Positions 34,825 through 45,020 of a stretch of 64,000 nt of DNA are shown in pieces. This DNA is from Musa acuminata AAA Group (Eukaryota > Streptophyta > Magnoliopsida > Zingiberales > Musaceae), in the NCBI RefSeq assembly GCF_036884655.1, contig NC_088345.1, positions 34,307,501 through 34,371,500 of the forward strand, given 5' to 3'. The stretch's first letter is position 1. Every line of letters starts with the position of its first letter. The position numbers and the translations under genes were made by a program. The notes under the pieces were generated by a model that was not told the DNA's origin, made no database searches, and was given only the letters and a program-made list of their open reading frames with translations.

Positions 34825-36390
34825 ATGGCTTACTCTAGCATGCAAGAGGGTCATTCTATTGCACGACCACCTTTGTTTAATGGGTCAGATTACACATATT
34901 GGAAGACTCGCATGAGGATCTTCCTCATTTCTATGGACTTTGAGCTTTAGTCTATTGTCGAGAATGGGTTTCAAAAATCTTCTCTTCCGATGAGCGAATG
35001 GAATGAATCGGAGAAGAAGGTTTTTGCTTTAAATGGAAAGGCTATGAATGCCTTGTTTTGTGCACTAGACAAAAATGAATTTAATCATGTTTTAATTTGT
35101 GATTCGGCTTTTGATATTTGGAGAACTCTTGAGGTCACTCATGAAGGCACTAGCCGAGTGAAAGAGTCCAAAATCAACATCCTTGTGCACTCTTACGAAC
35201 TTTTCCGAATGAAACCAAGTGAGTCCATCGGAGACATGTACACCCGGTTTACGGATGTCATCAATGGACTGAAAGCTCTTGGTAAAGATTTTACTAACTT
35301 TGAACTAGTAACTAAAATCTTAAGATCCCTCCCTAAAAGTTGGGATCCAAAAGTTATAGCCATTCAAGAGGCCAAAGACCTTAAAGCATTCCCTCTTGAA
35401 GAACTCATTGGGTCTCTAATGACCTACGAAATGACATGTCAAGCTCATGACGAGCTCGAGAACCCCCTTCCAAAGAACAGGAAGGATATGACACTCAAAT
35501 CACAAGAAGACCACTTGAAAGGAACATCAAGTGATGAGGACAGTGATAATGACATTGCACTTTTGACTCAAAAATTTAAAAAATATTTAAGAAAGAACAA
35601 ATTTAAAAATAATATAAAAAATAAATTTGAACAAAAGAAGGACCAAGTGATTTGCTATGAATGCAAAAAACCGGGCAACTACAAGAACGATTGTCCTCAA
35701 GCCAAAAAGAGAACATCAAAGAAGAAGGCGCTCAAGGCAACGTGGGATGATTCAAGCGCGTCCGAAGAAGAGGAGTCCAATACCGAGCAAGTTACACATT
35801 ACGCGCTAATGGCTTTAGGAGAAGAGGTATGTGATTTATTTAATGAAGATTTATCTTTTGAAGAACTCTCTATCGCTTTTCATGAATTATTTGATGAATG
35901 TAGAACTGTTAGCAAGAAGTTAAGTATCTTAAAGAAAGAGCATGCTTTGCTACAAGATAAGTTTGAGAATCTTCAAACTCCTCCATGCTCTAAGTGTGAG
36001 CATTTAGAAGCAATAAAAAATGAAAATTTGCTTCTTAAAGAAACCTTAACCAAGTTTAAGGTTGGTAGCAAAGGATTAGATATGATCCTTGCACACAAGG
36101 GTCACATCGCAAATAAAAATGGAATTGGATTTGTAAAAGGATTACATCAAAATCCTACCACTTTCATAAAAGGACCTACATTACATGTTTCTTCTTATAT
36201 GAAATGCAACTTCTGTTACAAATCCGGACATATTTCCTACAAATGTCCATTTAGGAAAATTAGTTCACAAAAATTAATATGGGTTCCTAAAGGAACTATA
36301 AAGGATTCAATAATAAATAACAAAGTTAGTGGGTCAATTTTTGAGGCACCCAAAATCAAATGGGTACCTAAAAATCATCCTCTTTTGTAG
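34825..36390 (+). pseudogene. gag: Element F gag, with one premature amber codon
   Basis: The likely start is the ATG at 34825 (MAYSSMQEGHSI), 39 bases after the primer site. A TAG at 34948-34950 stands where E has Trp (E reads LDLWNIIENG). The frame then stays open from 34951, with an internal ATG at 34990. The UBN2 domain covers about 34990-35470 (AMNALFCALDKNEFN, FDIWRTLEVTHEGTSRV). A first knuckle at 35653-35694 reads CYECKKPGNYKNDC, with Asn (35677-35679) instead of the zinc-binding His. A second at 36205-36246 (CNFCYKSGHISYKC) is complete. The frame ends in TAG at 36388-36390, directly before protease in the same frame. Confidence 0.9.
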
Positions 36391-39300
36391 ACAAACCCAC
36401 AAGCTAGGAGCAAGAGATGGTATCTCGATAGTGGATGCTCAAGACATATGACTGGAGATCCATCTCATTTCTCTATGCTCACTAGCAAAGAAGAAGGGTA
36501 CGTCACCTTCGGAGACAACAACAAAGGCAAAATCATTGGCAAGGGAACTATTGGTAACAAATTTAGTTTTTCCATTGATGATGTTTTACTAGTTGATGGA
36601 TTGAAACACAATCTCTTAAGTATTAGTCAACTATGCGATAAAGGTTATATCGTTAGATTTAAATCAAATATGTGCATTATTGAAAAACCAAATCATAACA
36701 TGACTATGATTGCTTTAAAACAAAATAATGTCTATACCATCAATCTTGATGAACAAAGTAATGAAATGTGTTTCTCCGCGGTAAATGATGATGCTTGGCT
36801 TTGGCATAGGAGATTAGGTCATGCAAGCATGAAAACAATATCTAAAATCTCATCTCAAGAATTAGTACGAGGGATTCCGAATATGAAGTTTATTAAGGAT
36901 AAGGTATGCGAGGCATGTCAACTAGGCAAACAAATAAAAACAAGCTTCAAACCAAAAAATCAAATTAGCACCACTAGACCATTACAATTGATCCATTTGG
37001 ACTTATTTGGACCAATTGATACAACAAGTCTAGGTGGAAGCAAATATGCTTTTGTGATTGTGGATGACTACTCTAGATACACTTGGACCTATTTCTTAGC
37101 TCACAAAAGTGATTGCTTTAAGTGTTTCTCTTAATTTTGTAAACTCACTCAAAATGAAAAAGGCTTCATGATTTCATCAATTCGGAGTGATCACGGTGGT
37201 GAATTCCAAAACCGTGACTTTCAAAATTTTTGCGAAGTTAATGGGTACAATCATAACTTCTCAACTCCAAGAAATCCTCAACAAAATGGAGTAGTTGAAA
37301 GGAAAAATAGAAACCTACAAGAAATGACAAGAACTATGTTAAATGAACATAGTTTACCCAAATATTTTTGGGCCGAAGCCGTAAATACGACTTGTTACAT
37401 CATGAATAGGGTCCTAATAAGACCATCTCTATCAAAAACTCCCTATGAATTATGGAATAACAAAAAACCAAATATTTCTTATTTTAAAGTTTTTGGTTGT
37501 AAATGCTTCATTTTAAATGAAAAGGATGCCCTAGGTAAATTTGATGCTAAATCCGATGAAGGCATTTTTCTTGGTTACTCCTTCGTTTCTAAGGCCTTTC
37601 GTGTCTTTAACAAAAGGACCTTAGTAATAGAAGAGTCTATTCATGTAGTTTTTAATGAAATTTCTGATTTAAAGAAAAATAATTTTGATGATGATCTTGG
37701 TTTTGATAATTTGAATTTAAATGAACCCCCTCCTCAAAATAGCCATTTGAATGCATCTTCTTCCGAAATTTCTTTACCCAAAGAATGGAAGTATGTAGAT
37801 GCTCATCCAAAGGAGCTAATTATAGGAGATACAACAAAAGGGGTTCAAACTCATTCTTCTTTCAAGAATTTTTGTGCTAACGCCACTTTCCTTTCTCAAA
37901 TTGAACCTAAATGCATTGATGAAACCTTAAAAGATGATTTTTGGGTCATTGCAATGCAAGAAGAATTGAACCAATTTGAGAGGAATGAGGTATGGAAGCT
38001 TGTTCCTAGACCAAGTGACCACTTAGTCATAGGTACTAAGTGGGTCTTTAGAAACAAGCAAGACGAAAATGGTATCGTGGTTAGAAACAAGGCTAGATTA
38101 GTGGCCAAAGGTTTCAACCAAGAAGAAGGTATCGATTACGAAGAAACCTTCGCTCCCATGGCTCGATTAGAAGCCATAAGGATGCTCCTTGCCTATGCTA
38201 GTAGTAATAATTTTAAACTATTTCAAATGGATGTCAAAAGTGCTTTCTTGAATGGTTTTATTTCCGAAGAAGTATATGTCGAACAACCTCCCGGATTTGA
38301 AAATTCTTTTCTTCCTAATCATGTATTCAAATTGACTAAAGCTCTCTATGGCTTGAAACAAGCTCCTAGAGCTTGGTATGAAAGGCTTAGTTCCTTTCTT
38401 ATTTTAAATAATTTTACCAAAGGCAAGGTTAATACTACATTGTTTATTAAATATTTTGAAAATAATTTTCTTATTGTGCAAATTTATGTTGACGATATTA
38501 TTTTTGGCTCTTCGGATGAATCACTATGTGAATCATTTGCCAAATGTATGAGTCATGAATTTGAAATGAGTTTAATGGGTGAATTAACTTTCTTTTTAGG
38601 AATATAAATCAAACAACTTAGTGATGGTATATTTCTTAACCAATTCAAATATACATTAGAATTGTTAAAACGATTTAACATGGATAATTCAAAAGCAATA
38701 AACACCCCTATGAGTACTGCGACTAAGTTAGATATGGATGAAAATAGTGAAAATTTCGATCAAAAAACATATAGGGGAATGATAGGTAGTCTACTCTACC
38801 TCACCGCGACTAGACCAGATATTATGTTTAGTGTAGGACTTTGCGCTAGGTTTCAATCTAATCCTAAATTATCTCATCTAAAGAGTGTTAAAAGAATATT
38901 TAGGTAACTTAAAGGAACTCCAAATTTAGGATTGTGGTATCCAAAATTTGAAAAATTCGATCTAATAGCTTATGCAGATGCCGATTTTGGCGGATGCAGG
39001 ATAGATAGAAAAAGTACATCCGGAACATGCCAATTTTTAGGACATGCACTTGTTTCTTGGACTTCCAAGAAACAAAATTTAGTTGCACTATCTACGGCGG
39101 AAGCCGAATACATTGCTGCAAGTGCATGTTGTGCACAAGTCATTTGGATGAAAAATACATTAGAAGACTATGGAATTCACTTTAAAAACATTCCCATAAA
39201 ATGTGATAATACTAGTGCCATATGTCTTACTAAAAATCCAATTCAGCACTCTAGAACTAAGCACATCGACGTTAGGCATCATTTCATACGCGATCATGTC

Positions 39301-39429
39301 CTTAACAATAATGTTGTTCTAGAATTCATTGACACAAAGCATCAATTAGCAGATATATTTACAAAGGCTTTGAACGAAGATCAATTTGAATTCATTAGAA
39401 GGGAATTAGGTATGTTAAATTGTCCCTAA
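36391..39429 (+). pseudogene. pol: Element F pol: protease, integrase, RT, RNase H, with stops
   Basis: Pol is in the same frame as gag. The protease DSG is at 36427-36435 (WYLDSGCSRHMTGD). The pre-integrase HHCC lies at about 36793-36930 (WLWHRRLGHASM, CEACQLGKQ). The integrase core has [18 protein letters not shown] and NGVVERKNR. Reverse transcriptase covers about 37930-38670 with [13 protein letters not shown] and YVDD at 38485-38496. RNase H lies in 38932-39429 (YADADFGG, STAEAEY, KCDNTSA, QLADIFTKAL). Stops at 37132-37134, 38605-38607 and 38905-38907 break it. All catalytic motifs survive and no frameshift is seen. Confidence 0.95.
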
Positions 39430-39594
39430 AATAAGCTTCACGAAAAATGACTCGTTCTTTTCCTTTCTTTTGTGGATTTGATTTCTTCCTTCTTCTTCAA
39501 TTCAAAATGATCCATTAAAGTATAACTTATGATCTTGAGGGAAGAAGCTAAATAAAAGGGAGAAAGAAATTTTTTTTTTCTTTCCTCCGCGGGA

Positions 39595-39780
39595 TGCCAG
39601 CGGTGGCACCGCCAGATTTGGTGACACCGACCGAGCGACCCTTATTAACCCTAGGGGTTAGGCGGTGGCACCGACCGGCGGTTTGGCGGTGGCATCGGTC
39701 GGTTTGGCGGTGGCACCGACCGAGCGACCCTTATTAACCCTAGGGGTTAGGGCCGGCGGTGACACCGCCCCCAACCCGAA
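39595..39780 (+). repeat. U3-like GC-rich repeats between pol and the 3' ORF of F
   Basis: GGCGGTGGCACCG units recur, and the segment ACCGACCGAGCGACCCTTAT followed by TAACCCTAGGGGTTAGG appears twice. Similar GCGGTGGCACCGCC units otherwise occur only in U3 of the LTRs, upstream of TATA boxes. After it come TCTTAAAACCCTC and a pyrimidine-rich stretch, but no clear TATA box. Confidence 0.8.
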
Positions 39781-39996
39781 AAAAAGGCTCTTAAAACCCT
39801 CTCCCATTTCCTCTAAACCTCATTCTAACTCTTAGAAGCATTGGAGAAGGATTCTTGGTGGTCCAAGCTTTCCATCTCTCAACATAATCTCCATAAGGTA
39901 ACACTTGAAATCCCTCTTTTTGGTATCCCATTCCCTCTTTTCTTTCCTCTTTCCCTTGCTTATTTTTCATAATTTCATCATCATCTTGTCTAGATA

Positions 39997-41091
39997 ATGG
40001 CTCCTAAGAGATCAAAAGGAAAAAGGATTGAAGGAGATTCATTTGACCATGATCTTTTTAGATCAAAAGAGGTAGCCCTTAGCTTTCCAAAATTTGAAAC
40101 ACGATGTATCTATAAGGAAAAATATGTTGATCTGGATGAACTAGAGGACTTAGAACCCATTAGGTGGTTTGCACACCTAGAAGCTCTACCTCTACTACAA
40201 ATAGATGAACCAATCTATCCGCGATTAGTTAGATTGTTCTATGCCAACCTATATGAGGACAACGATAGCCTAAGCACTTACCTTCTAGGAACACCCATTA
40301 GAATATTTGACAGCACTATTTGTGAGCTAATTGGCATAACTGAAAAAGATAGGGGATGCTATTTTAAAGGTAAATGGGACGTCAACACAATAGGAGCAAC
40401 CTATACCGAAGCCGTAGAAACAATTTTTGCAAATCCAAACCTTGACTTCCTACCCAAGAGCTGTGAACACTTATTGCCTTTCAACTCTAAAATTCTTCAT
40501 CACATTATCACAAGCATCATATTCCCCAAATAATTTCATCTTGACGAAATAAGTCAAATAGAGATAGGAACCATGTATTGGATTATGACCGGTCAGCATA
40601 ACTGTTTTGGGTACTTAATTCGCCAACACATGCAGGATATTATGGCTAAAGATACTATATTGCCATATGGGAGGTTAATCACTAGATTTCTTCATGCCTA
40701 TAACATTTGCATTCCACCCGATGAAGAATCTATTCAAAATGATCGATATAACATAATAAATAAAAACCTACTGAAAAGACTTAGGTGCACTTTTAGCAAT
40801 GGCATATGGGTTAGGCAGCCTAGAAGGACGGATCCAATTCCTCAACCAATAGAACACCCCGAAACACCAATTCTTATGGGAAATGAATCTCCTCCTCCTA
40901 GTCCCTTTGGCGCAGCACCTTCAGCTCATGTTTCCTCCTCTAAAGATCTCATTATGGCAGAACTATCTCAGATCAAAACTCAGCAAGTACAAATTCAGAA
41001 TCAACAAGTTGAAATTTTGAAGACACTACGACAAATGAATGAAAAAATAGATATCCTGTATCAGTACTGTGGATTACCTCCTAAGGATTAA
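39997..41091 (+). pseudogene. Element F extra 3' ORF (SIRE-type, 'envelope-like' by position), one stop
   Basis: One reading frame from ATG 39997 to the stop at 41089-41091, with a TAA at 40531-40533. The start is basic (MAPKRSKGKRIEG), and I see no signal peptide or membrane segment. The middle (PRLVRLFYANLYEDND, RIFDSTICELIGI) resembles the plant-transposon-associated domain often annotated 'putative plant transposon protein'. A proline-rich stretch (IPQPIEHPETP, ESPPPSPFG) precedes a C-terminal coiled coil at about 40950-41070, rich in Gln (IKTQQVQIQNQQVEIL). SIRE elements carry an ORF at this place called env-like; nothing here shows a membrane fusion protein. Function is unknown. Confidence 0.75.
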
Positions 41092-41754
41092 ATTGATGTA
41101 TCTTTTTATTCTGTTCTGTTTGCTTTTAACAACAAGTTCAAAGTTTGTCATCGATTGAACGATAACTGATCCTTCCTTTTAGATAACTACTGTTTTGATC
41201 TGCATAAATGATGATGTCTTTTGGATAAACTATTTTTGGCAAATTTGAATGATGAACTTTGGTTCCTATTAAATGCTAAACCTTTTTTCTATGATCATCA
41301 ATTAGCTGGCTTGTCTCTTTTTGTTGATGACAAAGGGGGAGAAGAGATGACTAAGTGATGACTTACACCATAACAATAGCATGACTTATATGAATTACAA
41401 AAACTTGTGTGATATGAATGTCTTATATGCCTTGCAAAATCCTTGAAAATATCGCAAGATTGATTGATCATATTGAAGGCATGCTTTACATTTACATCAT
41501 GAAATTCATGTTGAAAATCTTTATCTTCTATCGTAGTAAAAATTATCTCTTATCATGATATTCATCGAAGTTTTGTATTTACTATTGCTTAATGAGAATG
41601 ACGATAAGTTCTACGGTTAGAACTTATCGGTTTATGCTTGAATTCTATGGATGAAATTCAAGTGTTTTCATCTTCTCATAATATGACATATAGATAGGGG
41701 GAGTTATGTTTAACTCCGTCATCAATTGATTGTCATCATAAAAAAGGGGGAGAT
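41092..41754 (+). other. Element F 3' non-coding region, hairpins and polypurine tract
   Basis: It includes a GATGACAAAGGGGGAGAAG purine tract near 41328-41346. A perfect 12-bp inverted repeat with a 4-base loop lies at 41602-41629, a CTTGAATTC hairpin at 41637-41662 and GGAGTTA...TAACTCC at 41700-41717. The polypurine tract AAAAAAGGGGGAGAT is at 41740-41754. It lacks the GCTAGC-type repeats of the non-autonomous elements. Confidence 0.8.
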
Positions 41755-42967
41755 TATTGAATCTCGGATTTTAATGATGAAATCAATTGATGGGTTAATT
41801 GATCTAATCCATATTATTGAGTTAAGTGTGCAGGATTAACTACGATAACCAGAAAACACAAAGCAAGAATACCGGAGTCAAGATCGATGGACGTTTAAGA
41901 GTCCAAAGAATCGTCGGAGATGCTGCCGGAACCAACCGAGAAGAAATCGGGAACCTATCGGAATTTTTGAAAGTTCGCCGAAGAGATCGTCGGAGGTTCA
42001 CGGAGATCACCGAGAAGGCTCGGCTACTCGTTAAAGTCATCACAAGATCGGGAGCTTGATGGGAGTCCGTCGGAAGAAGTTCGTCGGAAAGCTCGCCGAA
42101 ACAAGACTCGACGTTCGTGGTTGAAAGCTTGCTTAGGATGTGTTTTTGTTATGTAGTTCACTTGTAATTAGGATTAGGATTAAGAGATAATCCTATATCC
42201 TGGTTAGGGGCCAACTAGGCCCAAAGTCAGATATGGTTTGGGCTAAAATTAAGCCAAACCAGTGAAATCGAAGAGCCAGGCGGTGGCACCACCTGGCTGG
42301 GCGGTAGCACCGCCCAGCACCCGAGAGCTGGGCGGTGACACCTCCTGGGCTGGGCGGTTGCACCTCCTAGCACCCGAACGCTGGGCGGTGGCACCGCCAG
42401 CATCGGGAACCCAAAGAGAATTCAAATTTTGGAGCCCAAAATTTGAATCCTCTTGAGGCCTATAAATACCCCTCAAATCTCAGCTGAGATTACAACTTTT
42501 GAGAAGCATTTGATTGAGAGAAAAGTCTTAGAAAGTCTTAGCAAGTCTTGTTTTCAATTTGCTAGAGAGTTCTCCTCATTCGTTCTTATTGAAAATTTGT
42601 AAGAGGTTGAACTGCTTGTAAAAGGTTGTAAGAGGGGTATTTACCCTTCCATTTCAAGAGATTTGCTAGTGGAAGGTGGGAGCCTCATCGAAGAGGGGCC
42701 TCGCAAGTGGATGTAGGTCATTTGACCGAACCACTCTAAAATCGGCGTAATCTCTGGTTTGCATTTCATTATTGCTATTTACATTACTGCAAACCTTCTT
42801 ACATACTTTAGTTCCTTATTATCTTTGCTGCGCAACTTCAAGAATACGCTTTCAAGTTAAGCTTTTCAAGTTCCGTTCTTATCGTACGAAAGATTTTTCT
42901 AAAATCGAAGTTTTAATCCGCTGCACTAATTCACCCCCCCCCTCTTAGTGCCGCTCCGATCCTAACA
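41755..42967 (+). repeat. Element F 3' LTR
   Basis: It is 1213 bp. The first dinucleotide is TA instead of TG (TATTGAATCTCGG). It ends GATCCTAACA. I counted about 25-30 differences from the 5' LTR by eye, most of them transitions. Confidence 0.93.
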
Positions 42968-43213
42968 GAATTGACGGAGTGGATGTATGTCACGATGACC
43001 GAACCATTATAAAATATGGTTTGCATTTACTTATTGTAATTTATATTAACTGCAAACTGTCTTTAATACGTTTACAAACACGTCTTCAATCTAAGCATCT
43101 TTTTTAGATCGGTTTTAATTGTACGAAACATTTTCAGAACTAACATTTTTACTACTGCACTAATTCACCCCCACCCCCCCCTCCCCCTCTTAGGGCCGAC
43201 TCTTTTCCTAACA

Positions 43214-45020
43214 GTTGGTATCAGAGCCATATTTTTCTCATTTGGTCTAACACATAAAGAGAAATGACTCTTTTTGGCTTTTAAGAGGGTCACTCTCTCA
43301 TTTGTCCTCCCTTTTTCAATGGGACGGACTACACAAATTAGAAAACTCGAATGAGAGTTTTCTTACTTTTTTTAGATTTAAATTTATAGAGTATTGTTAA
43401 AAACGGTTTTTGAACATCTTCTCTTCTAATGAACCATTGAAATGATGTGGAGAAGAAGACTTTTCATGAGTTATTTTTAATTTAGTTTAGAATAATTATT
43501 TTTCTTGAGAATTACATATTTAATGAAAATAAAAAAATAAAATTGGATCATGCTTACCTTTCTAGTGATTTTAAAAATAATCATGAAAATTACATATTTT
43601 ATGATAAACAAACAAAATGATTTTGATTAAAGATGCTCTATGATTAATGAAATCATGTTTGATTTAAAGTAATGATTTGATAATAATGCTTAATGAGTTT
43701 ATCTTTCGAAATTATGCTTGATGATTCTTGTAATTTATGGATTATCGATTTTTACCATAATGAAAGTTGTCTTTTTGGTTTTAAAAATGACGCATGACTT
43801 TTGTATGAAAACTAAGCATGAAAAGTTAGATTCACCTAAAAAGAAAAATACATGACTACAACAAACAAAATGAACTTGATTGAAAATGCTTTATGGTTGA
43901 TAAAATCATTTTCGATGATGCATAGTGATGTAATTATGTAATGAAAATATTAAAATTTTTGGTTCCATACTTGGTGATTTTATACTATGCATGAGATTTA
44001 AAAATGATGCATGATGATTTTTATGATTTATGTATCTTTGTCATAATAAATCTTGAACTTTCGGTTTTAAACATGATACATGTTTTTATTTGGTATAAAT
44101 GAAATAAAATCATACGAATTGAAATAACTAAAAAGAGGAAAACAATTTCTTGAAAATTATTTTTCTCTATCTTATTGATTTTGATGAATCCATTTGTATC
44201 ATTTTTACGAATCTCTTGGACTTGAAAAATGATTTTGATGATTTAAATTAGAATAAATTTTTATCCAAATAATGATTTTGATTCCTTGATATTTACAAAT
44301 TAAAATTTATTATGAATCAAGATTTTTTATTAATTGTTCTCCTACGATTCTTTTTGATATTTTTTTTAAAGAAGAGATTAACCATATGAATCATGTCTTT
44401 TGGTATTTAAGTGGTCTTATCTTTGATGACATGATTTCTTTGTATTTATGGCACGAATGCATTGAAATGATTGAAATATTTTACACTATTATGTTCTTCC
44501 CTTATTCTTTATTGTTTACAATGATAAAATGAGGAAAAGTTATGATCATGCATAGTAGGATATAATTTGACAAATTGATACCATCGTGATGTGAAATATT
44601 TATAATTTGGAATGTTGCAAGCTATATTTATGCTTTTTATTATGATGATGTATGTGATGTATTGAATATGATGATTGAAATTGATTTGATTTAAATTCAA
44701 GGTTTATCTCAATTATGGAATTTTGAAATAAGAATGAATTCTTTACCTTTGTCATGATTTGAAAATTATTGTAATGGGAAAAGAATTACAACATTGTATT
44801 CTTCCCTTATTTTTGACAATGATAAAGGGGGAGAAAAATTGCTAGCTCAAGATGCAAAATTTGAAAACTTGCACATTGCAAAAGAAGCAAACTTGTTAGC
44901 TTACTCATCTCAAAAGAGAAGCAAGAAGTGTTATCTTGCAAATCTCAAGACGCAAAAATTACTTTCTTGAACATCTCAAAATTGCAAGCTTGCATGTTTT
45001 AAAATATTGTATGTCCAAAT
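43214..45020 (+). other. Element A interior, left part: primer site and gag scraps
   Basis: The primer site TGGTATCAGAGC is at 43216-43227. A gag start (ATGACTCTTTTTGGC, 43264) is followed by about 200 bp of decayed gag. From about 43480 the sequence jumps to the post-gag region (CATGAGTTATTTTTAATTTAG), shared with element C after its gag stop. The rest is AT-rich, with a purine tract and GCTAGC-type repeats at 44815-45000. A therefore has essentially no coding capacity. B is inserted at 45021. Confidence 0.8.

Larger units (their letters stand above)
33561..42967 (+). mobile_element. Element F: full-length Ty1/copia (SIRE/Maximus-like) element
   Basis: The LTRs are 33561-34772 and 41755-42967, about 1.2 kb each and roughly 2% different by eye. 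The flanking 5-mers are GAATC (33556-33560) and GAATT (42968-42972). The order is primer site, gag, protease, integrase, reverse transcriptase, RNase H, and then an extra ORF and a polypurine tract. The copia order and the extra 3' ORF point to the SIRE/Maximus lineage. Several in-frame stops but no frameshift interrupt it. It is the only copia copy here with enzymes. Confidence 0.95.
21884..43213 (+). repeat. Element A 5' LTR, split by three insertions
   Basis: The four pieces join seamlessly when the three inserts and one copy of each target duplication (GAACC, CTAAG, GAATC/GAATT) are removed. It starts TGTTGAATCTCGAATTTTG and ends TTTTCCTAACA at 43213. The TATA-like sequence at 24832-24839 reads TATAAAAA. 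U3 repeats of the GGTGGTACC type lie at 24590-24775. Confidence 0.88.

Noticed and set aside
39640..39760. TTAGGG-like strings suggesting telomere repeats
   Set aside because: Only isolated AACCCTAGGGGTTAGG segments inside a GC repeat; there is no tandem telomeric array, and the plant unit TTTAGGG is not repeated.
39997..41091. Viral envelope glycoprotein
   Set aside because: The position matches the SIRE env-like ORF, but no signal peptide, membrane segment or cysteine pattern is visible, so the name is not supported by sequence.
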